Source: FEN-1279 sp964501535
Lineage (GTDB): Bacteria; Bacteroidota; Ignavibacteria; Tepidaquicellales; Tepidaquicellaceae
Reading direction: 5' to 3'
Assembly (NCBI GenBank): GCA_964501535.1
Contig: CAZCSV010000001.1
Location: forward strand, 824,563-888,562
Length of the DNA stretch: 64,000 bases
The notes under the pieces were generated by a model that was not told the DNA's origin, did no database searches, and was given only the letters and a program-made list of their open reading frames with translations. Made by a program: the position numbers and the translations under genes. Positions 17,551-24,703 of the stretch are shown here, one piece after another. Position 1 is the stretch's first letter. Each line of letters begins with the position of its first letter.

Positions 17551-19212
17551 CTATTTTGCGTAAGAAATAGTCCTTCTCTCCCGTATAACATTTATCTTAA
17601 TCTGACCGGGATATTCCATCTCTTCCTGAATTCTATGCGCAATATCATCCGCAAGCTGGTCCTGTAAAATATCATCTATCTTATCGGGTTCGACAATTAC
17701 TCTGACTTCCCTTCCTGCCTGTATTGCATATGTTTTTGCTACCCCTTCGAATGACGTTCCGATTGATTCAAGCTTTTCGAGTCGCTTTGAGTATGCCTCA
17801 ACAGATTCACGCCTCGCACCCGGCCTCGAACCGCTTATTGCATCTGCCGCCTGTACTAATACCGCAATTGGATGCTCCATAGGAATTTCCTCGTGATGTG
17901 AACCGATTGCATTACATACAATCGGATGTTCCTTACATCTTCTTGCAATTTCATAACCCAGTATTGCATGCGGTCCTTCGATGTTTCTGTCGACGGTCTT
18001 TCCTATATCATGCAAAAGTCCAGCCCTTTTTGCCATTATAGCATCAAGTCCGAGTTCAGCCGCCATAATTCCTGCAAGATGCCCAACCTCTATTGAATGA
18101 CTAAGAACATTCTGCCCGTAACTCGAACGATACTTCATCCTTCCTATAAGAGTTACAATATCTCTGTTGACACCCTGAATTCCCATATCTATCAAAGTCT
18201 GTTCACCTACCCTGATTATTTCTTCGTTTAATTCTTTTTCCACTTTTAATACAACTTCTTCAATTCTTGCAGGATGAATTCTCCCGTCAGCTATAAGACG
18301 CTCCATTGCAACACGAGCTACTTCTCGCCTGAACGGGTCAAAACCTGAAATAATAATTGCTTCTGGTGTATCGTCGACAATGATATCGACTCCCGTTACA
18401 GCTTCAAATGCACGGATGTTTCTACCCTCTTTTCCTATAATTCTTCCCTTCAATTCATCCGATGTTATCTGTAAGACACTAACAGTAGTTTCTACTGAAT
18501 GGTCGACGGCAGATCTTTGAATCGCTTGTATTACTATGTTTTTGGATATCTTATTTGCTTCCAGCTTTGTTTCGTCTCTGACTTCCTGAAGTTTTTGTGC
18601 GGATTCTATCTTTACCTGATGAATTAGACTGTCAAAAAGCATTTTCTTTGCTTCCTCTTCACTTAAACAAGAGATTCTCTGTAATTTCAGTTTCTGTTCT
18701 GAAATAATTTCCTTGCTTTCTTCTGCCATTCTGTCCACTTCAACTTTTTTTTCCGATACTTCTTTATGTTTTTCGGAATATTCATGAATAAGACTTTGTG
18801 CTTGCTTTTCTTTTGAAATTAAATCGTTTTTTATTTTATCTATCGCTTCTTTTTCATTTCTTGTTTTCTTTTCTATATCACTAATTTCTTTTTCTCGTGC
18901 TTTCGTCTCTTCATCAAATTTCTGTTTTCTTCTGTAAAACTCATCTTTAACTTCAAGTAATTTCTCTTTTTTCAGGTTATTTGCACTCTTTTCCGCATCC
19001 TGTTTAAATAATTTCGCCCTGCGTTCAGCTTCATTGATTACTTCCTTGGATTTTATTTCGGCATCACTTAGTATTTTTTTTGCAATACTTTCTGCGCTGT
19101 CAATTTTAGATTTATTGATTCTGCTATGAATGAACCATCCGATGAAAAAAGTTATTAAGCATAAAGCAACTATCATCGGTATAAATAAATATAAATCAAT
19201 TTCCGGTAACAT
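17551..19212 (-). CDS. rny: Ribonuclease Y
   Basis: A 553-residue membrane-anchored endoribonuclease that starts mRNA decay. Residues about 8-28 are the anchor helix; about 35-235 form a long charged coiled coil (AESIAKKILSDAEIKSKEV onward); a KH RNA-binding domain follows with LKGRIIGKEGRNIRAFEAVTG (about 253-273); the HD domain shows AGLLHDIGKTVDRNIEGPHA (about 370-390) and CNAIGSHHEE. Length is slightly above the usual 510-520, within the range for Bacteroidota. A good ribosome site (GGAG, 6 bp before ATG) is seen. It is downstream of a 6S RNA candidate and zapA, a known syntenic block. Confidence 0.96.
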   Translation of the reverse strand: MLPEIDLYLFIPMIVALCLITFFIGWFIHSRINKSKIDSAESIAKKILSDAEIKSKEVINEAERRAKLFKQDAEKSANNLKKEKLLEVKDEFYRRKQKFDEETKAREKEISDIEKKTRNEKEAIDKIKNDLISKEKQAQSLIHEYSEKHKEVSEKKVEVDRMAEESKEIISEQKLKLQRISCLSEEEAKKMLFDSLIHQVKIESAQKLQEVRDETKLEANKISKNIVIQAIQRSAVDHSVETTVSVLQITSDELKGRIIGKEGRNIRAFEAVTGVDIIVDDTPEAIIISGFDPFRREVARVAMERLIADGRIHPARIEEVVLKVEKELNEEIIRVGEQTLIDMGIQGVNRDIVTLIGRMKYRSSYGQNVLSHSIEVGHLAGIMAAELGLDAIMAKRAGLLHDIGKTVDRNIEGPHAILGYEIARRCKEHPIVCNAIGSHHEEIPMEHPIAVLVQAADAISGSRPGARRESVEAYSKRLEKLESIGTSFEGVAKTYAIQAGREVRVIVEPDKIDDILQDQLADDIAHRIQEEMEYPGQIKINVIRERRTISYAK

Positions 19213-19363
19213 TTTTATCTCCGTCTATAATATTATTTCTTTTATTTTATAAATATGTTTTTTAAAAATTTATTTAATATTTCAATTAATTTGATATAAT
19301 TAATATTTCTTACTGTAAAATAAATTGCTTTCTTTCTTTATCCATAATTCTTTTCATAAAAAA

Positions 19364-19601
19364 AACCGCACTCACTAACCACATTCAAAGGTTATATAAG
19401 AGAACCTTATACACCATACAGTGGGCGGCGCCAATGTGCATTTTTCTTCCCCTGACTGCCTTATATCTCAAAACTACGTTTTGAAGCAGTTCCCGGTAAA
19501 ACGGGCGGGGCCTGAAATTCTCACATATCTGAGCATAACCTCCCGGTTTGTTTTTATTTGATGGTTCTATATAATGTCTGACTGCGGCTGGCTGTGCGGT
19601 T
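19364..19601 (-). ncRNA. ssrS: 6S RNA (SsrS) candidate between zapA and rny
   Basis: The 427-bp gap between rny and zapA contains a GC-richer, structured segment. Read on the minus strand it starts AACCGCACAGCCAGCC and ends GTGCGGTT followed by about eight Ts, so the two ends pair perfectly over 8 bp. Inside, TATATAGAACC near the 5' side can pair with GGTTCTCTTATATA near the 3' side, giving the long interrupted rod expected of 6S RNA, which binds RNA polymerase and mimics an open promoter. A TAAAAT box sits about 5 bp upstream of the proposed 5' end. In Bacteroidota a 6S-type RNA is known at exactly this place. About 238 nt is long for 6S (usually 180-200), so the ends are tentative. Confidence 0.75.
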
Positions 19602-19639
19602 AAAATTTTACCGTATTTTATTTAAAGAACATAATAAAA

Positions 19640-19939
19640 TTACAAAACTCTGTCTATAGAATCGTTTAATTCTTCAATCTTTTTTATATTTCCCTGTAAA
19701 AACTCGTAATAGTCTTTTTCTGTAGTTAACCGGGAATCTTTCTCCTTAAAAAATGACTCTGCAATATTTAATGCCGATACTACAGCTACAGATTCAACCG
19801 ATGTATTCGGTGACTGATAATTTATCCTTTGCATTATGCCATCAACATATTTAGCAAACCTTTCAACCTCTACCGGATTATCTCCCAATAAATTATATTC
19901 ACTGTTAAAGATTTTTACTTTTATTCCCGTACTCTTCAT
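19640..19939 (-). CDS. zapA: Cell division protein ZapA
   Basis: A 99-residue cytosolic protein that bundles FtsZ filaments. The N-terminal part IKVKIFNSEYNLLGDNPVEVERFAKYVD matches the ZapA beta-hairpin plus helix region, and the rest (VAVVSALNIAESFFKEKDS onward) is the long dimerising coiled coil. Size is typical. It follows a coiled-coil gene by 34 bp and precedes the 6S RNA candidate. Confidence 0.9.
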   Translation of the reverse strand: MKSTGIKVKIFNSEYNLLGDNPVEVERFAKYVDGIMQRINYQSPNTSVESVAVVSALNIAESFFKEKDSRLTTEKDYYEFLQGNIKKIEELNDSIDRVL

Positions 19940-19973
19940 TTTTTAGTAATTTAATTTTGCCAGCCTGTCTATC

Positions 19974-20369
19974 CTAATCTTCATTCTCTCTGACATTTTC
20001 ATCGTATTGCTCTAAATGTGAATCTATCCTTGTAATCAATTCTTTAATTCTTGATTTTACCTGATCTTTGTTATGAATCGAAGTCTTTCCAACCTCAGCA
20101 TTTAATAACAAATTTTTCAAGCTAGAAATTTCCTTGTCTTTTATAACCGCATCCGAATTGGCTTTGGTTAATTGCAATTTTAAATCCGTTATGTAATTAT
20201 TTAATTCCTTTATGTTTTCTTTTAAAATATTGTTTTCTTCTTTTAAATCCTTAAATTTTGATATTAATAAATTAATTTTCGAAAAAAGCTTTTCTAACGA
20301 AGTATTATAAAAACCCTGAAGTTTATATATTTCTTCCTTGCTGACATTATCCGATTTTGTGTCTGACAT
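19974..20369 (-). CDS. Small coiled-coil protein, ZapB-like position
   Basis: A 131-residue soluble protein that is almost entirely predicted coiled coil: heptad-like KLFSKINLLISKFKDLKEENNILKEN and LKLQLTKANSDAV segments, no membrane helix, no catalytic motif. It lies 3 bp after pheT and 34 bp before zapA. Genes of this kind occupy the same spot in Bacteroidota and may work with ZapA at the division ring, but that is inferred from location alone. Confidence 0.7.
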   Translation of the reverse strand: MSDTKSDNVSKEEIYKLQGFYNTSLEKLFSKINLLISKFKDLKEENNILKENIKELNNYITDLKLQLTKANSDAVIKDKEISSLKNLLLNAEVGKTSIHNKDQVKSRIKELITRIDSHLEQYDENVRENED

Positions 20370-20372
20370 TTT

Positions 20373-22775
20373 TTAATTCCTTAAAGTTATATCAAGCTTT
20401 TTTTCTAATGCCTTTACTATTTTTTGTATCTGTTTATTTACTTCATCATCTGTCAAAGTTCTTTCCTTTGATGAAAATTCGAGAGAAAATGCCAGGCTTT
20501 TATTATCTCTTCCGATCTTTTCATCTGTGTATATATCGAATAACCTTAAACCCTGAAGATATTCACCACCGCTGCTTTTAATCGTTTCTTTAACCTTATC
20601 GAACTTAACTTCTTTCTTTGCAATAAGAGCTAAATCTCTTTTAACAGAAGGATATTTTGATATCTCTTCATATTTAGCGCTCTCCCCTGTTAATCCTAAT
20701 ATTTCATCAATCTTTAACTCTACTGAATAAACCTCGTCGTCAATTTCGAATAATTTAAGTAATTCTTGGGAAATTATATATATATTTCCTATAACCTTAT
20801 CACTTAATATAAGATCTGTTTTATAGCCCTCTTTTTCGCTACTATTATAATAAAATAATTTTAAACTTTCAAGATTCATTTTAGACAGAAACATTTCAAA
20901 CTCACCCTTGATATCAAAGTAATCGAAGTCCTTTTCTTTAATATCAAAACTATTAAAATCATTTTTCCCGCATATGGCAAAGCATAAATGATTCTCTTCC
21001 AGAAAACTATTACCTTTTCTGCTGAATACTTTCCCTATTTCGAATAATTTAAGTGGGATTCCTTTACCCGAATTATTTATATTGTTTTTTATTGTGGAAA
21101 GCATTCCGTAAAGCAAGTTCACTCTCATTACATTCATCTCTGTTGAATTTGGATTCTCGATTGGCACAAATGAATCAGAAAAATATTTTATTTTTCTCTC
21201 ATCCTGCTGTGAATAGCTGATTATTTCATTGAATCCCCTGCCGATGAAATGTTCCTTGGTTTTCTTTTTTAAATCGAAAAGTCTGTTCCCGTAATCTATA
21301 TGAGAAGAAACATCGAGATTAAAATTAAACTGATGCGGAATATTATCATATTTGTAAATTCTTGCAACTTCTTCAATTAAATCGATTTCTCTGCTTAAAT
21401 CGTTTCTTCTGAATTCCGGAATCTCGAAAATTAATTTGTCGTCCTCTTTTACCCTGTATTTAATCTCAATCTTTTCGAGTAAATTTATAATATCTTCTTC
21501 GGTTAACTTGACACCGATGTTTTGTTCTGCTTTTTTTACTCTTATTCCAACTTTTAATTTTTCTAATTTTTCAGGATATACATCAATAATATCCTTTAAT
21601 ACTTCTCCACCTGCGAGCTCCTGCATAAACATCGCCGCCCTGTCTGATGCGTAAGGAACTTTTTCTATATCAACTCCGCGTTCAAATCTTTGCGAGGCAT
21701 CGGTTTGTAATCCTAACCTTTTGGAATTTAATCTTATACATACAGAATCAAAATATGCACTTTCTATAAAAACATTTTTAGTGCTTTCCGTAATTTCCGA
21801 ACTTTCGCCTCCCATTATTCCTGCTATGGCCGAATATCCTTCACCGTCGCATACCATCAAAGATTCACTGTTTAAAATCCTTTCTTTGGAATCGAGCGTG
21901 GTAAATTTATCCCCTTCTCTTGCAGTTTTTACAACTATTTCTTTTTTCCTGATTTTATCGTAATCGAATGCGTGAAGTGGCTGACCGGTCTCCATCATAA
22001 CATAATTCGTTATATCTACTATATTATTAATTGGCCTTAGCCCTATAGCCAGTAAAGATTTTTTCAGCCAATCAGGAGATTCCTTAATTTTGACATTTTT
22101 TACGACTCTGCCTGTAAATCTCTTACAGAAATTTTTACTCTCGATTGTAATCTTTACATATTCATCGCTTCTTTCTTTGGATTCGTTTATTTTTATTTCC
22201 GGTAATACAACTTTTTTATCATAAAGCGAGGCAATTTCCCTTGCAATACCAATCTGTGAGAACAAATCGCCCCTGTTTGGTGTAATACCGATTTCAATCG
22301 TATAATCATTATTGCCCAAATATTCCGCAAATGGTTGACCAATTACTGCCTCTTCCTTTAATACCATAATTCCTGTGTGGTCATCGGAAATTCCAAGTTC
22401 ATCCTCTGCACAAATCATTCCCTCTGATATTTCACCTCGAATCTTTCCTTTCTTAATTTCAAATCCACCCTTGGGAATTACCGCGCCTATTTTCGCAAGA
22501 CATACCTTCTGCCCTTTCTGTACATTCGGTGCTCCGCAAACCACACTTAAAATCTCATTGCCTGTATTTACTTTACAAAGAGTCAACTTATCCGCATTCG
22601 GATGCTTGGAAACTTCCGTTACTTCTGCAACAATTATATCATTGTACTTTTCCGCTTCGTTTTCTATGGATTCAATATCTAGCCCTATGCCAACCATCTT
22701 ACTCCACAAATCATTGTAGTCGATGATTTCAAGCCCGGGAATGTATTTCTTTATCCAGTTTAGACTGATTTTCAT
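20373..22775 (-). CDS. pheT: Phenylalanine--tRNA ligase beta subunit
   Basis: An 800-residue subunit of the heterotetrameric synthetase that charges tRNA-Phe. The EMAP-like tRNA-binding domain is at about 40-150 (VTEVSKHPNADKLTLCKVNTG, VCGAPNVQKGQKV), the B3/B4 editing region at about 210-400 (GLRPINNIVDITNYVMMETGQPLHAFD, VMESA-like FIESAYFD), B5 at about 405-475, the catalytic-like core at about 490-680 and the C-terminal anticodon-binding (FDX-ACB) domain at about 705-800 with KYPSVKRDLALI. Full length. The pheS gene is not in the window. Confidence 0.97.
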   Translation of the reverse strand: MKISLNWIKKYIPGLEIIDYNDLWSKMVGIGLDIESIENEAEKYNDIIVAEVTEVSKHPNADKLTLCKVNTGNEILSVVCGAPNVQKGQKVCLAKIGAVIPKGGFEIKKGKIRGEISEGMICAEDELGISDDHTGIMVLKEEAVIGQPFAEYLGNNDYTIEIGITPNRGDLFSQIGIAREIASLYDKKVVLPEIKINESKERSDEYVKITIESKNFCKRFTGRVVKNVKIKESPDWLKKSLLAIGLRPINNIVDITNYVMMETGQPLHAFDYDKIRKKEIVVKTAREGDKFTTLDSKERILNSESLMVCDGEGYSAIAGIMGGESSEITESTKNVFIESAYFDSVCIRLNSKRLGLQTDASQRFERGVDIEKVPYASDRAAMFMQELAGGEVLKDIIDVYPEKLEKLKVGIRVKKAEQNIGVKLTEEDIINLLEKIEIKYRVKEDDKLIFEIPEFRRNDLSREIDLIEEVARIYKYDNIPHQFNFNLDVSSHIDYGNRLFDLKKKTKEHFIGRGFNEIISYSQQDERKIKYFSDSFVPIENPNSTEMNVMRVNLLYGMLSTIKNNINNSGKGIPLKLFEIGKVFSRKGNSFLEENHLCFAICGKNDFNSFDIKEKDFDYFDIKGEFEMFLSKMNLESLKLFYYNSSEKEGYKTDLILSDKVIGNIYIISQELLKLFEIDDEVYSVELKIDEILGLTGESAKYEEISKYPSVKRDLALIAKKEVKFDKVKETIKSSGGEYLQGLRLFDIYTDEKIGRDNKSLAFSLEFSSKERTLTDDEVNKQIQKIVKALEKKLDITLRN

Positions 22776-22826
22776 AAGATATTCAAAAACAGAAATATAG
22801 TTATTTGGTAAACTATAATAAATATA

Positions 22827-22866
22827 AAAAAAACGTTCCCGGACTTTAGTCCTGAAACGTTTTTTT
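22827..22866 (-). terminator. Terminator after the lysine-rich protein gene
   Basis: AAACGTT..GGACT and AGTCC..AACGTTT form an interrupted hairpin, with T-runs on both sides (TTTTTTTATATT on the minus strand, TTTTTTTATA on the plus strand). It sits between the lysine-rich gene and pheT and should end transcription of the former. Confidence 0.8.
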
Positions 22867-22886
22867 ATACGCTCTTTCAGTTATTA

Positions 22887-23366
22887 CTAATTTTCTTCTG
22901 ATTCTTTTTTAGGTTCTTTCTTGAATATTTCCTGCTTTTCTTGTGTTTCTTCTCTCTTGTATTCTCTTCCCTTTTTGTCCGTTCCTTCGTTTTCATAAGT
23001 CTTCGGCGGTGTATATGTTCCGCTGTTGTTCACTTTCGGTGCAGTATATACTCTTGTTCTGTATGAACTTCTTTTCTTCCTGCTTCCTTTTTTCTTTTTG
23101 CTGTATTTCTTACCTGATTTTTTCTTGCTTGTCTTTTTCGAAGTCTTTTTTGTAGTCTTCTTTTTGGAAGATTTCTTTTTTGTTTTCTTACCGGTACTTT
23201 TATTCTTCTTTTTAGAACTTTTTTTCTTCTTTTTCTTTTGTTCATTAGAAGTCTGTTCAGCTTTCTTTGTGGATTTTGAATTTTCATTTAAACCCGTGAA
23301 ACCAAACACACTGCTAAAAGAAAAAGCGAGAAGAATAATAAATACCATTAATGCTCTTTTCGGCAT
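22887..23366 (-). CDS. Exported lysine-rich low-complexity protein
   Basis: A 159-residue protein with a signal peptide (MPKRALMVFIILLAFSFSSVFG). Residues about 45-100 are nearly all Lys, Ser and Thr (KKKKKKSSKKKNKS, TGKKTKKKSSKKKTTKK), then RTRVYTAPK and a charged, Glu-rich C-terminus. This histone-H1-like composition after an export signal would give a strongly basic extracytoplasmic protein that could bind polyanions such as LPS, DNA or polysaccharide. The function is unknown. A GGAG ribosome site precedes the ATG, and a terminator follows, so it is a single-gene unit. The long opposite-strand frame is a Phe/Leu-rich shadow. Confidence 0.75.
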   Translation of the reverse strand: MPKRALMVFIILLAFSFSSVFGFTGLNENSKSTKKAEQTSNEQKKKKKKSSKKKNKSTGKKTKKKSSKKKTTKKTSKKTSKKKSGKKYSKKKKGSRKKRSSYRTRVYTAPKVNNSGTYTPPKTYENEGTDKKGREYKREETQEKQEIFKKEPKKESEEN

Positions 23367-23560
23367 TTTTTACTCCTTTTTTAATTACTAAAATAACACT
23401 TTTAACTTAAAATATATTATTTAAAAAAACAATGTATAATTAATCAATTTAAAGAAAATATAAAAAAAAATTCATTTTTTCATAAAATATTTCATAAATC
23501 AGTGAATCAACAACAATGACTTTATTTTTTACACAAACTACCCTATTTTTGTTCCGAATT
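23367..23560. promoter_or_regulatory. Divergent intergenic region
   Basis: A 194-bp AT-rich gap between the divergent starts of the lysine-rich protein and the DUF985 gene. It must hold promoters for both, but I cannot assign -10/-35 elements with confidence. Confidence 0.35.
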
Positions 23561-24055
23561 ATGAATAAAACAGTAGTTTCCATAATAAAAAAGTTAAAAT
23601 TAAAAAAACACCCCGAGGGAGGATACTATTCCGAAACTTACCGCTCTAAACTTACATTTAAAAAATCTGAACTCCAGAAAAAATTCGGCGGAAGAAGAAG
23701 CCACTCAACAACTATCTATTTTCTTTTAGAAGGTAAACAATTCTCGGCATTTCATAGGCTTAAAGCTGATGAAGTATGGCATTTCTATTCCGGTAGCCCA
23801 CTTATTATTTATGTTATTCAAAAAAACGGAAAACTGAAAAAAATTATTCTCGGAAAAAACCATTATTACCAGACCGTAATCCACGCCGAACAATGGTTCG
23901 CCGTAGAAGTAACCGAACCAAAATCCTATTCACTCGTAGGATGCACAGTCTCCCCCGGTTTCCATTACGATGACTTCGAACTCGGCGAAGAAAAAAAACT
24001 GATTAAACTTTATCCGCATTTAAAAGGTTTAATAAGTAAACTTACTATAAAATAA
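23561..24055 (+). CDS. DUF985 cupin family protein
   Basis: A 164-residue protein of the cupin-like DUF985 family. MNKTVVSIIKKLKLKKHPEGGYYSETYRS matches the family opening, which is why the start is set at 23561 and not at the upstream ATG 23516. Further signatures are STTIYFLLEGKQFSAFHRLKADEVWHFYSG (about residues 45-75) with the cupin histidines, an AEQWFAVEV strand and the C-terminal VGCTVSPGFHYDDFEL. Members are single-domain beta-barrels of unclear biochemical role, sometimes linked to sugar metabolism. Neighbouring genes do not clarify it. Confidence 0.88.
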   Translation: MNKTVVSIIKKLKLKKHPEGGYYSETYRSKLTFKKSELQKKFGGRRSHSTTIYFLLEGKQFSAFHRLKADEVWHFYSGSPLIIYVIQKNGKLKKIILGKNHYYQTVIHAEQWFAVEVTEPKSYSLVGCTVSPGFHYDDFELGEEKKLIKLYPHLKGLISKLTIK

Positions 24056-24059
24056 ATTT

Positions 24060-24120
24060 AACAAACTACAAAAGCGTTATAACAAACTACAAAAGCGTTA
24101 TAACAAACTACAAAAGTCTT
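24060..24120. repeat. 21-bp tandem repeat, three copies
   Basis: AACAAACTACAAAAGCGTTAT is repeated at 24060-24080 and 24081-24101, with a third copy at 24102-24120 whose end changes to AGTCTT. The array begins just after the DUF985 stop. Confidence 0.9.
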
Positions 24121-24184
24121 ATTTAATAAGTACTATATATCTTAAAGTTCATAATAACTAATAAATTCAGACTTTTGTAGTTTG
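24104..24184. repeat. 16-bp perfect inverted repeat flanking a 49-bp spacer
   Basis: CAAACTACAAAAGTCT at 24104-24119 is the exact reverse complement of AGACTTTTGTAGTTTG at 24169-24184. The left arm overlaps the last unit of the 21-bp tandem array. The right arm ends 15 bp before the DCC-family gene. A long-loop terminator or a decayed mobile-element end are both possible. Confidence 0.85.
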
Positions 24185-24198
24185 ATACAGTATTAAAA

Positions 24199-24636
24199 AT
24201 GGTAAATGAAGAAATAATCTTTTTCGACGGAATCTGCAACTTCTGCAATTCATCAGTGAATTTTATAATTAAAAGAGATAAGAAAAATTATTTCAAATTT
24301 GCTTCTCTGCAATCTGAATTTGCAAAGAATTTCTTCGACGAGTATCGGAGAGTTCACCTCGTTCCCAAGGCCCATCTTGGGAACGGAATAAAGGAAAAGA
24401 AATTAGACAGTATCATTCTGTTTGAGAATAATAAACTCTATATTAAATCTTCCGCCGCTCTGCATATCGCAAAACATCTCAAAGGTCTCTGGAAAATATT
24501 CTTCATTTTTATAATCATTCCTCCCTTCATCAGAAATTTTCTCTACGACATTATCGCAAAAAACAGATACAAGTGGTTCGGAAAAAGAGAATCGTGTATG
24601 ATACCGGATGATAAAATGAAAAACAGATTTTTGTAA
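24199..24636 (+). CDS. DCC family (DUF393) thiol-disulfide oxidoreductase-like protein
   Basis: A 145-residue protein of the DUF393/DCC family, named for the motif DGxCxxC: here FFDGICNFCNSSVNFIIKRD (about residues 8-27). It continues with FKFASLQSEFAKNF and the family's C-terminal half IILFENNKLYIKSSAALHI. Most relatives go directly from the first helix to the ILFE strand; here about 14 extra residues (RRVHLVPKAHLGNG) are encoded by a palindromic element. If the insert sits in a loop the protein may still fold. The family's redox role is predicted from the Cys pair, not well tested. Confidence 0.82.
   Translation: MVNEEIIFFDGICNFCNSSVNFIIKRDKKNYFKFASLQSEFAKNFFDEYRRVHLVPKAHLGNGIKEKKLDSIILFENNKLYIKSSAALHIAKHLKGLWKIFFIFIIIPPFIRNFLYDIIAKNRYKWFGKRESCMIPDDKMKNRFL
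24361..24384. repeat. REP-like palindrome inside the DCC-family gene
   Basis: GTTCCCAAG and CTTGGGAAC form a perfect 9-bp stem around GCCCAT at 24361-24384, within the coding sequence and in frame. The element resembles dispersed intergenic palindromes more than coding sequence, and it matches the position where the protein departs from its family. Confidence 0.8.
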
Positions 24637-24703
24637 ATTTCTAATTCTCAATTCTGCATTATTAAGGCATTTATTCAAACCTCCAGAATAGATATATTTG
24701 TAT

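Noticed and set aside
23026..23391. Phe/Leu-rich 121-residue frame on the plus strand
   Set aside because: Exact antisense of the lysine codons (AAA/AAG read as TTT/CTT) of the lysine-rich protein; low complexity and no start signal.
24060..24120. Possible CRISPR or att site
   Set aside because: Units are contiguous with no spacers, and no integrase is nearby.
24691..24703. Bacteroidota-type -7 promoter box (TATATTTG) before metG
   Set aside because: Matches TAnnTTTG but sits only 3 bp before the ATG and has no -33 partner, so it was not called a promoter.
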